A DNA stretch of 64,000 nt from Isoetes taiwanensis. Taxonomy: Eukaryota; Streptophyta; Lycopodiopsida; Isoetales; Isoetaceae. The notes beneath the pieces were generated by a model, which saw only the letters and a list, made by a program, of their open reading frames with translations, had not been told where the DNA came from and did not search any database. Position numbers and translations under genes: made by a program. Each line of letters begins with the position of its first letter. Position 1 is the first letter of the stretch. Positions 10,335 to 21,179 of the stretch are shown here, piece after piece. Where the stretch lies: positions 865,927 to 929,926 of the forward strand of contig JAJEKV010000001.1 in NCBI GenBank assembly GCA_021234155.1. The letters run 5' to 3'.

Positions 10335-12932
10335 CTAGTAAATTGCCCACCGTTGGTGGGCTTTACATGTGATTGTAGACAAAGATTGTTAAAAAAGCTT
10401 GGACAATGCTAAAAAAGACAATGTTTTTCTAATGCTCAATGTTTTTTCACCTTGGATATAGAACCATCCATTTTTATAGCATTGAATGAACTTTCCAATG
10501 CATCATCACTTCATTTTTATGCATTGCTATAAGCAATTTTAAAAATGTTAAAGATCATTCCAACTACATTAACTGTCATATCAATATGATCTTATTATGA
10601 TCTTATTGCTTGTATGCCAATATACAACATATCTCAGAATTGTGGTTGCAAGTTGAAGCAACCCAAGAATCAAGTCTCGTGCATTGTTTGTAGAAAAGGA
10701 GAAGCGTTTGCTTCATCTTACCTCCCGCTAATGCAATCGATCTTTGTTTGTTGTGCCCATGAGGCTAATGTAATCGATGTTTGTTTGTTGTGCCCATGAG
10801 GCTCAGATATAAATGTGAGATATGAAATTGCGCCATATTGTTTGTTAAGCGTCCATGAGGCTCTCGGATAAATGTGAGATATGAAATTCGGCCATACAAA
10901 CCTTTGCATTCACCACAGTTTGCCCAAATACCTCCTCCATTGATGATAAAGTAGAATACATAAGAGGAATTTATTGGCAAACAAACAATACGGATGGAAA
11001 GACTTTGTCTCATTTGCACCACCATAGCACTTAGATGGGAAGCCTTGGCCCTGATTTGCACCACCATAGCACTTAGATGGAAAGCCTTTGCCCGATATGC
11101 ATAATTCTTAGCTCTACGAAAGATGCAACCGGATTGCATGGAAACACCGATGGAAATCCGCAAATAATAATTCCGTCTCAAGCATGGGCATGCTTTCTCT
11201 CTAACAATTAGCGAGAAAGAGGATGCCTATCTTGAGAGATACCCTATTATAATCGAGTATAGTATAATCACGGACCCTATAATCCAAGAGAAGATAGGAG
11301 GCTCGGCAGAGTCATAACCTCAAAATCAACCAAGCACATATCGTTCTTTACCGGTTTGCAACATTATGTGCTGATAATAATTGGTTAAGATAAACCTAAG
11401 GAAGAAATAGCAGTGAAGGAGCGATGAGTGGCCACATTAAAGATCTGCACGTGCATTTTCACATAGAATTTTGGTTTCAAACACATCAGCTGACAAGGTA
11501 TGTGGATCAAAATGTTGATTGACTACCATTATTGTCCTACATACTCTTCATGTTTTACTCCAAAGCAAAGGCGTAATTCTTTTCACGAAGCAACATAGGT
11601 TTATTTCTTCATTCATGCGGGTAATCTCAGGAACCATCCACGGAGACAACCTTAAGATAGCTTGAAATAAACTACGGTTCTCACGACCCGAAGTGCCATT
11701 TTCAAGCTATCTTAACTTGTGCCGGGATAGCAAAGAAGCAGAGCATCCGTGTTTCCCCACAAGCATCCGAAATTTTTAAGCCATCTTAAGCAAAGATTGG
11801 CCAAAGAACCCAGCGGATTTAAAATCCGCCAGATTATTCTCATGAAATGCCATCTTCTTGACCTCCTTTTTGGCGCAGTATGATTTCATCAAATCTACCC
11901 TATTTGCATCACGCTTCATATCTTTAAAGCCACAACACCGGCTGCAGTCAAGCTCTTCCCCGCATCATTATCTACAAGCCCACAACATCATCTCGTGGGC
12001 AACCCAACATTTCATCTCGACCTCTGCGGATGCTGCGCTTTCCAACTAAATCGCCTTCTTGAGTTTTCGGGGACCAAAGACTCTGTCACCATCCTTCAGA
12101 CGTAGGCAAAAGAAATTTTCAAGGCGGATGGTATCATCCAACAAAGGGGTCTTTGCAACACAAATTACTTCGTGGTTGAGATGCAAGAACTGGAGTATTT
12201 TTCTCACCCAAATCTTGCTCAAATCATCTCTACCGCAGTGGAGGGGTGCAATTCATTACTAAAATCCTCGTGAGATCACACAAAGGGGAAGGGCTTGCCA
12301 CGCGGCTCTCTAAGTGCCGAGAACAAAGTGTAAAGGCGGAGAGAAAGCTTACCTGAAGTGTTTTTCGGTGCGGGTTATCTTTCCTCTCAGATAGAGAACG
12401 ATATAAGATAGAAAAAACTGATAAGTTTTATAAGATACGCAAGTTGCAAAAGATTCTTTGGATAGAGGACTTCGTCACAACACGATAGCGAATCCGGCAC
12501 ACAAGGTTTAGATTCAACCCTAATAAACACAGATTCTTGGCATGTGGGTGCGGGCATCCTTCCAAATCAGATACAAACAAAGACTCTATGAAGCGTTGAA
12601 ACAAAATGCCTCCGTGCTATCTCCTGTGGACGCCAAATGGCCCAACAAAACCCTAGTCCCGCCGTCTCCGACCCACGGAATGATCCTATATATCCTATCT
12701 TGGACTATCTGAACCAAAGCGCTTCAATTTCCGACCATCTTGGACTATCTCTTCAACCGGGCAGAGAAGATTGATTCAAAAGTGAGCGACAGTTTTCTGC
12801 AACATGGCCGCCATGCTCTTGGATAACTTTTACTCTAGAAGATAGTTTTGGAAGAACGGGCGGATGATGCCACGCGGGCCCAAATAGATCTAAGCCGGCC
12901 CACATTAGGGCGCGGTCCATTACACAACATTA
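10335..12932 (-). mobile_element. Helitron B, non-autonomous
   Basis: It abuts Helitron A. The left end shows CTAG at 10335 after A, with the hairpin GCCCACCAACGGTGGGC (element orientation). The right end carries the family 5' block (gggcgcggtccattacacaacatta, read on the plus strand) ending at about 12932, where the expected ataagat is replaced by a GAT microsatellite. Inside are short tandem duplications: gcccatgaggcta near 10757/10793, an atgtgagatatgaaatt block near 10815/10872, and caccatagcacttagatgg near 11020/11064. No intact gene. Confidence 0.75.
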
Positions 12933-13036
<104 letters not shown>

Positions 13037-13039
13037 ATT

Positions 13040-13102
13040 TGGCGGAGGTTATTCTCACAAGTAAGACTGCAAAGATGGAGACGTAAATGAGGTTAGAGAT
13101 TG
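13040..13102 (+). repeat. fragment of the ~540-bp host tandem repeat
   Basis: The block actgcaaagatggagacg and the following aaatgaggttagagattg match 29688-29720. This is the left flank of the chromovirus insertion. GATTG at 13098-13102 is the left target-site duplication. Confidence 0.85.
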
Positions 13103-14833
13103 TGTGACGTTCGCAAGCGATACTCGCCCCGGGACGTATATTGTAATCGCCAATGCCACGCCAGCGTACCGCCCCCGATTGGCGGTATGCCAGCGTATAG
13201 CCAAGTGGGTAGCCCCTAGGGGGCAACTTGCTAAGAGTGTGCATTAGTATTAATGTGCACATTTTCCAATGTACACATTAATGTGGGCAATAACATTTCC
13301 ATGTGGCCACTTGATGCCAAGTGGGCCATACCCATAGGAGCAATTAATGTGCACATTTTCCAATGTACACATTTATTAATGTGCACACATTTCCATGTGA
13401 GCACATTTGGGTGCACACATTTTCCATGTGGGCACATTTGGCCACCTAGCCCTTAAAGGCAAGTGGGCCCATTACCAATTATCCCACATGCCAAAGGGGA
13501 TAATTGGAAACCCTAGCCACCCCCTTGTCTATATAGGGTGGGAAACCCTAACTAACCTAATTTTCGATTTTAGGGCTTGAACTCTGTTTTGGCTGCCTCA
13601 GCACCAAAAAACCGCATCGAACTTCTGCTTGGGAGAATTGCATCCTTAGTTCCTCGAGATTGGCGTTTTTCAAAGGATGGTCGAGCTTCAGTCGGGAGGA
13701 GCCCCTCAAGGATCAGGTATTTGGCCAATTAGATAGTCTAAACCCTATTTTAGGCATTGAATCAGGGTTTAGCCTATTAGATTGCCCATAGCGACCCTCT
13801 AGAACTCTAGATAGCAGATTCTAACTAAAGAACCTAACTCTATGATGTAGATTAGATCTTGTTCTTAGTTCTTACGTGATGTATATGGATGATGTATCTC
13901 TCGTGAACTCCTTGTATTGGGAAGGGGGTAGAGACCTAAAGCTTTGTAGTTGATGCTCCTAGAGTAGCCTCTCTAGCACACTTTGTAGATTCGCCTGTGC
14001 ACAAGAGCCACACCAGGGATGTGGGTGAAGGGGCGTGACCGGCCGAGAAGGAGGTTCATGTCCCGACTCTTGAGCGATCCCTCCGGTGTGTAAAGACCGC
14101 CGGGGATCATTGTGACTAGGTCTAATGGCTTGCCTGCTGCGTGTGGGCAAGGCATGGGCTCGATTACTCGTGAGGTGGTGAATATGACCTTCCATTGAGT
14201 TCAAAAGTCGAATGAGGCAAAGTGGCCCTCTAGTCACCTTGAGTCAAAGATGGGAGATCTCTCGGAGGGAGTGAACCCTACCTGCCCCATCCGAACCGGG
14301 AGATGCAACCCGGGATATAGCCCCTTGGCTATGCATCCGTGAGACTCTGATCGAGTCCCAACACTTTTCAGCCTACTACCGCAAAGTGTGCAGGGGGAGG
14401 GGCGGATGGAGTGGACAACCCTAGGCCATGTTCTTATGCCGGTAAAATCCATTGCCATGAATTACATGCGCAATGAACTGCGGAGACCCAAGCTTGTCAG
14501 TCCATCCCACAGTATGCGAGCCTTGGGTAGGATTCCCTATGTGATGTCTTGCTGATCTTTGTCTATCTGAGATATGTGGAGGACCATCCTTCGCGATGGT
14601 CATATGATGTTGATGTATGTGCTACTTGACATGTATGTTTACGCTTCGCGCCTAGGTAGGCCACGAGGGAGGCGGGGTGCAATGACCCTTCCACTCTTCC
14701 CACTTTGGAACCCGTTCACGGTTGCGGTGTCATGTGGAAATTTTTGTGATTGTACCTGAGCTGGTATGGGGATGAACTCCTGGTTGTATCACGGTGAGTG
14801 CACTGTGATTATCTGAGTAGGGGCACGTCCATA
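13103..14833 (+). repeat. chromovirus 5' LTR
   Basis: About 1.73 kb beginning TGTGACGTTC and ending at about gtccata, collinear and highly similar to 27468-29172. It contains a duplicated palindromic block (taatgtgcacattttccaat near 13250 and 13344), a TATA-like tctatatagg at 13528-13537 and a conserved gaaaccctaac just after it. Differences between the two LTRs cluster at CTG/CAG sites. Confidence 0.93.
13528..13537 (+). promoter_or_regulatory. LTR TATA box
   Basis: tctatatagg, conserved at 27887-27896 in the 3' LTR. It probably marks the U3/R promoter of the genomic transcript. Confidence 0.65.
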
Positions 14834-14836
14834 AAG

Positions 14837-14848
14837 TGGTATCGAGCT
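14837..14848 (+). promoter_or_regulatory. chromovirus primer-binding site (tRNA-iMet type)
   Basis: tggtatcgagct lies three bases after the 5' LTR. It equals the canonical TGGTATCAGAGC minus one A. Confidence 0.85.
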
Positions 14849-15044
14849 ATGTTCTTGGAGACCAAGAGCAAAGCAGCAGCCATGTTCCCAGATAGCACTA
14901 ACTTGATAGGATCCTCAAACCTCGAAAAATGAGAATTTTTTTTTTTTCTCATTTTTTGTAGTTTATGCTAAGCTAGTAATGATTAAAAAGAATAGAAACG
15001 TAAAAAGACTAAAAATTGATGAGCCAACATCCAAAAGTAGAATT

Positions 15045-15110
15045 GGTCTCACCGTCGGCGCCGGGAATGATTTCTACATTTTAGAAATCGGCCGGATATA
15101 GCGTCTTGAA
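15045..15110 (+). repeat. hairpin repeat copy A
   Basis: Begins ggtctcacc and has the inner stem tttctacattttagaaat. The right outer arm is degraded (gcgtcttg). It belongs to the four-member family B-D described below. Confidence 0.8.
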
Positions 15111-15235
15111 CATTCACTTTTGACACCAAAAAAGTTGTAAATTCTTAAGGTAAAATATCTTGATAATTCTAAATTTAAGCTAAGAATTAGTAGGTTTAGC
15201 ATGTTACATGTTAATTTAATAGTGGGCCCCACCAT

Positions 15236-15299
15236 GTCTCACACGCCCGGCCAGACGGGTTTCTAGATTCTAGGAATCGGGCTGGGCATAACGTGAGAC
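15236..15299 (+). repeat. hairpin repeat copy B
   Basis: The outer arms GTCTCAC (15236-15242) and GTGAGAC (15293-15299) are perfect complements. A CG-rich middle stem (gcccggcc with gggctgggc) and an inner stem tttctagattctaggaa follow. It lies 73 bp upstream of a TATA box. Confidence 0.88.
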
Positions 15300-15371
15300 C
15301 TTGCTTAATTAAGTGTTTTAGATGCCTTAGACAACCCAAAAGGTAGTTTAAAAGTTGACCTAAAATTGGCC

Positions 15372-15380
15372 CTATAAATA
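15372..15380 (+). promoter_or_regulatory. TATA box of internal module 1
   Basis: ctataaata lies downstream of hairpins A and B and about 98 bp before the ATG at 15478. The same word follows hairpins C and D at 17355. With AATAAA at 16817 it frames a separate transcription unit inside the retrotransposon. This is inference from sequence only. Confidence 0.55.
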
Positions 15381-15477
15381 GAACTGGACCCCTCCCATTT
15401 TTTCCCGTCCTTCCGAGAACTTCGCCGTATTGTCAAGGCGATCTTCCCGGGCGTAGCTCCAATCGACGAACCGAAAA

Positions 15478-16334
15478 ATGATGGCCCCGCACGGCGGTAC
15501 TGCAAGGAAGCCTAGCCAGGCGGATCCTCCTCCAGCCGCCGGCCTTGTTCATAGGATTCTTCGGGAACGCCTTCTCCGCGTCGACGGATCTTCGTCGGCG
15601 AGGGAATGTCGGTCGGGCAGGGAGGCGACCACTCTGAGAGATCTTGGAGGACGATCGGCCGCGTCATGAGCGAGATCCTCAATGAAATTGAAGCGTGAGG
15701 CGTAAAGCGAAAGCAAAGCGGGAGCAACACCGGGGGCGCCAACCCACGGGGAGGAGGCGAGGGAAGCAGGTGAACCCACCCATAGGCCAGAACAACCCGG
15801 GGATGAGATCCACGCGGGGAGGAGCAGGTAGGAGCAAAGAGGCGGCCGGAACTCACCGGGAGGAAGAGGCCGACCCTAGCACGCCGTCCATAAGTCTGAG
15901 AAGTCAAAGAGCGCCCGCCCGGGGCGAGAGATCAAAGGATCGAGGGAAGACGCCGGGCGGACCCAAGAAGAGGGAGGGCCAAGGCCGTCAAAGGCGGGCA
16001 AGAGGAAGCTCGTGAAGGTTGGGAAGAGAGCCGAGGGTCCTGGTCATCAACGAGCCGTCGGAGGGGAGACCGCCCCCTCACGGCGACTTCGGACCAAGAC
16101 TACGTGCGGGGCTTGAGACGGGGCAAGCTCTTCAAAGCCCCCTTTTGTAGAGGAAGAGGTACAGCGAGGCGACGCGGCCCAAGAGCGAGGAGGAGGCGGG
16201 CGGTGGTGGAAGCCCCACCATTCCGGCGTGGGATAGGGTTAAGGCCCCACGGCCGCGGGGCGGGAAGCCTATGTGATAGACCCCTTAAAGGTCTATGAGA
16301 AGAGAATGAGGGAGCACAAAGCATATATGGCGAA
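15478..16334 (+). pseudogene. basic N-terminal extension of the H3-like gene, frame-broken
   Basis: GC-rich sequence rich in Arg, Lys, Pro and Gly codons, from the ATG cluster at 15478 to the start of the H3-like frame. Open segments occur in different frames: 15478-15669, 15695-16015, 16104-16298, and a Lys-rich helical stretch with VYEKRMREHKAYMAKWEAY at about 16288-16350. It is probably one protein of about 430 residues ending in the H3 domain, interrupted by indels. No known domain is clear; the Lys-rich helix faintly recalls the last helix of an HMG box, which I do not call. Confidence 0.4.
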
Positions 16335-16766
16335 GTGGGAGGCCTACAACACCTATTACCGGGGAGCAGGGTGAGAACGATCGGCGGGCACCCGGCTTTA
16401 AGAGCCGCAACACTAAAGCCCCCTCCACCAAAACCCAAGGCCCCACGGAGCACGGGAAGAAGCCGGAGCAAGAAGAAACAGGAGGAAAGCGGGGCACTCA
16501 AGGAGATCCGCCACTTCCGGAAAAGTTACGGACTCCTGATTCCGCGGGCGCCCGTTCGGCCGGCCCCGTCCGAAGTCATTCAAGAATACAACAGGACATC
16601 TTGGCGTGATGAGCGAGATGTTTTTGTGTTTGCAAAGAGGCTAGAAGCCCACTTGGTGAAACATTTTGAAGATTCAGCGGCCTGCACGGTGCACGCAAAG
16701 AGGGTCACCCTCATGAGGCGAGGATATGTATCTTACCCGGACACATCAAGGGAGAAGCGCCCTTGA
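16335..16766 (+). CDS. histone H3-fold (CENH3-leaning) domain protein encoded in a chromovirus
   Basis: The 143-codon frame has a basic, Pro-rich tail (residues 24-52, PPPPKPKAPRSTGRSRSKKK) followed by an H3 fold from residue 54. ALKEIRHFRKSYGLLIP matches the H3 alpha-N segment; RLEAHLVKHFEDS matches the long alpha-2; CTVHAKRVTLM matches loop 2 and the start of alpha-3. Three details lean to plant CENH3 rather than canonical H3: P after LLI, W at loop 1 (residue 90), and TLMR instead of TIMP. The loop 1 region is slightly longer than in H3. The last 14 residues diverge from the LARRIRG-type end, perhaps by frameshift. The true start may be at 15478. Stop at 16766; AATAAA at 16817. A function in packaging or targeting to centromeric chromatin is speculation. 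Confidence 0.8.
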   Translation: MGGLQHLLPGSRVRTIGGHPALRAATLKPPPPKPKAPRSTGRSRSKKKQEESGALKEIRHFRKSYGLLIPRAPVRPAPSEVIQEYNRTSWRDERDVFVFAKRLEAHLVKHFEDSAACTVHAKRVTLMRRGYVSYPDTSREKRP

Positions 16767-16816
16767 ACCTTGTAAATGACTGTAAAAATTTTGCTAATAT
16801 AAAGAAATTTTGTGTA

Positions 16817-16822
16817 AATAAA
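16817..16822 (+). terminator. possible poly(A) signal of module 1
   Basis: AATAAA, 51 bases after the stop codon of the H3-like frame, in an AT-rich stretch that interrupts otherwise GC-rich sequence. Confidence 0.4.
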
Positions 16823-16910
16823 GTGTTAAACACGCTTTTAAATAGGTCAAGATATCGATCCCTAGCCTTCGTTTTAATTAAATTGGAGTTTTGAGCAAAA
16901 TTGAGGCGAT

Positions 16911-16976
16911 GTCTCACCGCGCCGGCGCCAGGGGCCATTTCTACATTTTAGAAATCGGGCCGGGCTAACGTGAGAC
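16911..16976 (+). repeat. hairpin repeat copy C
   Basis: Outer arms GTCTCAC (16911) and GTGAGAC (16970-16976); middle stem gcgccggc with cgggccgggc; inner stem tttctacattttagaaa. Confidence 0.88.
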
Positions 16977-17114
16977 CATGCCCAAAAATGCCCAAAACAG
17001 CTCCAAATCGACCAAGTAAAGGGGTCAATTCTGCCTAACTTTCGATGAGTTTAATAGAATTACAGCCTTAGATCACCTAAATTGAGTAACCCTAGCCCAA
17101 TTAGGACCTATAAT

Positions 17115-17177
17115 GTCACACGTCGTCGCCGGAATGATTTCTACATTTTAGAAATGGGCCGGGCATAACGATGAGAA
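17115..17177 (+). repeat. hairpin repeat copy D
   Basis: Same organisation as copies A-C with a slightly altered outer stem (gtcacac with gatgagaac) and the identical inner tttctacattttagaaat. Confidence 0.8.
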
Positions 17178-17354
17178 CCCGTACTATGTCATCACCAAAT
17201 GATCTCCAAATTGCACAATAGGTTCAGTAGCTCTCCTTAGCATGCTCAAACTCTAGAGATAGTCTTCAAACTTGCAATTGCATCCCTTAATAGATCGAGG
17301 AATTACCTAATCTCGGTAAAATCTAGGTCATCCAAAATTAGGGTTTTCCCCTTT

Positions 17355-17363
17355 CTATAAATA
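17355..17363 (+). promoter_or_regulatory. TATA box of internal module 2
   Basis: ctataaata downstream of hairpins C and D, followed about 60 bp later by taggcgatctt, which also follows the module 1 TATA (aaggcgatctt near 15437). Confidence 0.5.
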
Positions 17364-17452
17364 AGTCCCCATTTCTCAATTGGCACCCCACGCAAATTTG
17401 CTCCCCTAATTGCTTAGGCGATCTTTTCAGCTCCCGAAGGCTACGCATCCGT

Positions 17453-18962
17453 TTGACACTCCCTTCCTTGCTAGATCAATGGCCCTTTGCTGATTTGGGC
17501 GATGGTACGGCGCCGGCCCATCTCGGAGGGCGGATGTCAATGACATCTTCAAGTCTTTGTGAAAGAAATCGACATCAAGCTAATGAACGCATACCCCGGC
17601 ATATAGGCGGTGCTAGCGAGAATTTCAGGCTAGGGTAGGACCCTCCCTTGTTCAAGTCCCCCTTGCATAGGATATTTCGTTCCCCGCCCATCCCTTCAGC
17701 GACCTTGGGCGATGTCCCCAACATCGCCAAATACTTGACCAACAAGGCGCTAAAAGGCTACCCGACTACATGGTCGGACGCCCAGCGGGACCAAGTACTT
17801 CTCTTACACGCCGCCCTAGCCATCTTCTTATCCCACAGCGTAGAGAGCAGATGGGGGCAACCTCTATCCCTCAATGGAGGTAGACCCCATATAGCTGAGC
17901 GAAGGAAGGGCAAATCTTTGCTGCGGTATCAACAAGAACGAGGGAAGCGAGAGAGGATGAAGAAGAGTGGGACTGACGAAGGATACAGGAGCTTCGACTT
18001 CAGAAGAGCGGCGCCCAAGGAGAGCGAGGAGCTGATCAATTTCAAAGCGAGCCGTGAGGGGGCATGGAGTTGCTCCCCACTTGGGCTAGGCATCACAAGC
18101 CTAGCCCCTATCATCATCGACGGAGAGGAGTATCTACTCCCTCACCGACATCCGCCGTAACCTCCCGAATGTAGGGAGAGGGAGCTCGAGGTTGGACGGT
18201 AACCGCTTCCACCACCTTGTGAGGAGGCCCAGGCACCGACGACTTCATCGTCCGGGGAGCATCGAACTTCCCGCCCAAGTGAGGGAGTCCGACACCTACA
18301 CGAGGGGGAGACGACCGGACATCCGAGGCCTACAAAGAAAATCGTGCAATTGATGGGAAGCCAGAGTCGCCAACGAGGAGGAGTTCCTCGCCCTCCAAGA
18401 GCAGATGGGGATCCGTGGGAAGACCACTTCTAGTATCCTAATGCCGGGTCCTCCAATATCACCCCTTGCCAAAAAGGGAGAAGGAATCGACCTCGGGGAG
18501 GCTCGACCGCGACAATTGAAGACTACAGGAGCTCAGCTCGGGGCGCAGAGGTCGACGAGTACGCCAAGCAAGCCTGAGCCGAGGCCAAACAAAGCGAGAA
18601 GCTTCGGGCGACACACAATGACAGGTCGCCTCGGTACTACTTACCACTGGCGATGGATGGGAGAATAGCGGTAATTCACATAAATTCAGTCCAGTGAAGA
18701 AGAAGGAGTGTTTATGCTGATTGCACTCTCGGGGCTTGGCGGGCATGCTTTCGAATAGCAGCAAATGTCGACTATCTTTGTCTTAGTCAAGAGGGCAATG
18801 GCACTTGACCTCTTCGACTTCGCCATCCCCCACCGACGTCAAGGGAGATTAGCGGTGGCAGCGCCCTTACATCCGGCCGCGGGGATAGAAGACCTGGTGA
18901 GAGCCATCCGAGGGGAGGCTCGCCCGGCAAGCATCATCAGGAACTTGGGTCACTTTCGGTAG
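17453..18962 (+). pseudogene. module 2 coding region, unrecognised
   Basis: GC-rich sequence with coding-like open segments in shifting frames. One is a 170-codon stretch at 17648-18160 containing NIAKYLTNKALKGY and later RYQQERGKRERMKKS. A second, at 18405-18668, includes ALQEQMGIRGKTTS-like sequence just upstream. A third, at 18765-18962, ends in GIEDLVRAIRGEARPASIIRNLGHF. The composition resembles the N-terminal, coiled part of large plant gag proteins, so this may be gag rather than a second extra gene. I do not recognise a domain. Confidence 0.4.
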
Positions 18963-19393
18963 GGGCGGCCCAAGTTAAGAAGTTTCTTGAAGACAACCCA
19001 TCTTAACGGCGATTTCAAGACTAGTTAGACTCTTGATCAGGAGACTTTTTGTACCTAAAATATTATATGATATATAAATACAATACATTTGCACTTTAAA
19101 TGTTTTATGGATGTATGTTGCCCCACAATTATACCAACAAACATAAACAATGCAAGAGAACAAATGGAACTAACCATATAGCCATTAATCACTTGTGGAT
19201 GCAGCTAGAGGGCTAAGCTTGAGGGAGCGACAACTGAGACCTTATAGAAGAGCAAACCCGCCTAGACCACACCGACAAAGGAACCTATTTGAAGATAGGG
19301 AACCCATGACCCCGCACGGGAGATAGCCCGGATAAGGGACGGATCTGGAGCACATAAAAACATTCTTGTCCGTGCAAGCGGGGAGTAGGTTCG
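18963..19393 (+). other. AT-rich spacer before gag
   Basis: An AT-rich island at 19010-19190 inside GC-rich coding sequence, with a TATA-like gatatataaatac at about 19068-19080. No hairpin repeat is present here. Confidence 0.4.
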
Positions 19394-20330
19394 GTGGGCA
19401 ATGCTCGATTACCGCAAGCATCAGCTCGGAGGAGAGAAGGAAGGGACAAGAAGAGGAGCAAGAGAAGGAGATCCCCGGTCAGGAATCTTCCGACTCAAGT
19501 TGAACTCGGACTCAGACTACGAGGAAGAGGAAGAAGCGGCTCGAGGAACCAACGGAGGGAAGGCGGAGGAACACGGAGGGGCGACAAAAGAGATACGGGG
19601 CCTCCGACTACCAGAAGAAGGTAGATTCCTTGCGACTTGGGCAATGTATGGAAGGCCGGCTGAAGCGGTTCTCGGGGAGAAACAGTCGTCGCTTGGAAGC
19701 GAGAGGCATGGCTGGACGAAATGAGCGGAAAATACGGAAATGCTTATGGCATGAAGGATAAGGACAAAGGCGAGTTGCAACAACCAACTTGAAAGGACGC
19801 TTCGATTTGGTGGAAGGGGTATGCAAAGGCACACGGCTTAGCGAGGGGATGCTTGTAAAGTTTGAAAGTTTGCTAAAGCCTTCAAGCGCCATTACGTTCA
19901 AGGGAACATAAGTCCGGCATGATGCGGCCAGTTTCTACCGGTTCGCGGCAAAGGTAACAAATCAGTTCAGAAATATCTGAGAGGAATTCATGAGGCTAAA
20001 GGCTGTATGTGCGAAGTTGGGAGAGAAGCATCAAGATGAAAGCTATATCGAGGGGCTGAATGAGGAGATCCATAAGCTTGTGAGAGCAATAAACCCTAGG
20101 ACGATGCTCGAGCGTAATCAAGGCTATAAGCTTGCAGGGGTCGGGGACCTCGGAATAGCGAGGCACAAGCAGCTGATACTTCGGGGAGAAAGGCAAGGCT
20201 GACAGAAGCTATAGCCCGAGGCGGCCAGGTCCAGGTCGGCTAGAACACAATATGGTGGGAACCCGGGGAAGCAGAGAAGAAGCGGGTGTCCTTCAAGGAC
20301 AAGCGGGGAAAGGTCAAACTACTCCAAAGC
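19394..20330 (+). pseudogene. chromovirus gag (capsid region), frame-broken
   Basis: Acidic coiled stretch (DSDYEEEEEAARG at about 19512), then after frame changes the retrotrans_gag core: FKGT...FYRFAAKVTNQFRNI at about 19890-19975 and EEFMRLKAVCAKLGEKHQDESYIEGLNEEI at 19980-20070 (two segments), the helices expected in Ty3/gypsy capsid. A nucleocapsid zinc knuckle is expected near 20330-20440; CKQCPRK-like residues are visible but not intact. Confidence 0.75.
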
Positions 20331-20530
20331 GGTGCAATCCTTTTTGCAAGCAATGCCCAAGGAAAAAAGGGGGGAGTGCATAGAAAAGCGGTTGTGCTTG
20401 GTGCTTCCAGCGGGCCATAGGAGGCAAAGCGCCCCTCGTCATGAGTGCAGCTCTAAGCGGAGTTGGGAGATTGGGAAGCCACTGCCGGACGGCGGCCGGC
20501 CCGAAGAAGGCCGCGACTATATCAGGGTGA

Positions 20531-20965
20531 GTGTCATATCTTTGCTTAATAGATCTGAGCAAGCGAGAGCGGTATAAGGTAATTTCCACGGTAGGGAAGG
20601 CTAAAGCTAAGTCATTCATAGTCTTGATAGACTTCGGGGAAGTAGCCATAACTTTGCATCCCCGGAATGGTTCGGATGTTGAAGTTGAAGCCGCTAAAGT
20701 CAAAACCAAGACCCGTTGTTTTAGCAAGTGGTGCGGTAAAGGCGGGGCGGCGGGCAAGAGAATTAACCGACATCGACTTGCGGGGATTAATATCGGATGG
20801 GAGCAGAAGTAATGGGCATTGGAAAGTATGACTTGATCATAGGAATGGAGTACCTTGGGCGGCCAGGGGCCATTATCGGTATGGAAGCGGAAGGTGACCT
20901 TCCCAGCGCCCGACGGCAAGATCATTGAGATAACAGGTAGCGAAGTTGTTCCCATCATGCGGTGC
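20531..20965 (+). pseudogene. chromovirus aspartic protease
   Basis: GKAKAKSFIVLIDFGE aligns with the gypsy protease VLIDSGA box, the active-site Ser being Phe here. After a frame change the later protease end is clear: YDLIIGMEYLG, then GPLSVWKRKVTF, corresponding to the usual DVILGMDWL and WKxxxVTF. Not functional as written. Confidence 0.82.
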
Positions 20966-21179
20966 ATGTCTTCTAAGCGGCTGTTCAAGTGCATCAAGAG
21001 TGAGCAAGTGGCATACATCTTCAAGCTTGAGATTAGTGAGCCGAATCGGAAGGAAGCAAAAAGACAATGGCGCTCGGCAAGTTGCGAAGCAAGTATCTCG
21101 GCTAATCCGCGGAGTTCCATGATCTCTTTCCGGATGAGATCAAGCAGCTCCCCTCCTTATAGAAGTCGAGTGCGAGATA

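Noticed and set aside
13959-14759. Small ORFs in the chromovirus LTR
   Set aside because: They differ between the two LTR copies in frame and length and have no recognisable domain.
15541-15712. A second histone-fold (H2B-like) segment upstream of the H3-like domain
   Set aside because: Short resemblances (HRILRE, then GSSSA and MSV in another frame) need a frame change and lack the rest of the fold.
16288-16360. HMG-box helix
   Set aside because: Only one Lys-rich helix is visible; the first two helices and the conserved aromatic residues are missing.
18975-19163. Minus-strand ORF in the AT-rich spacer
   Set aside because: Short, opposite to the element, no domain; likely chance.
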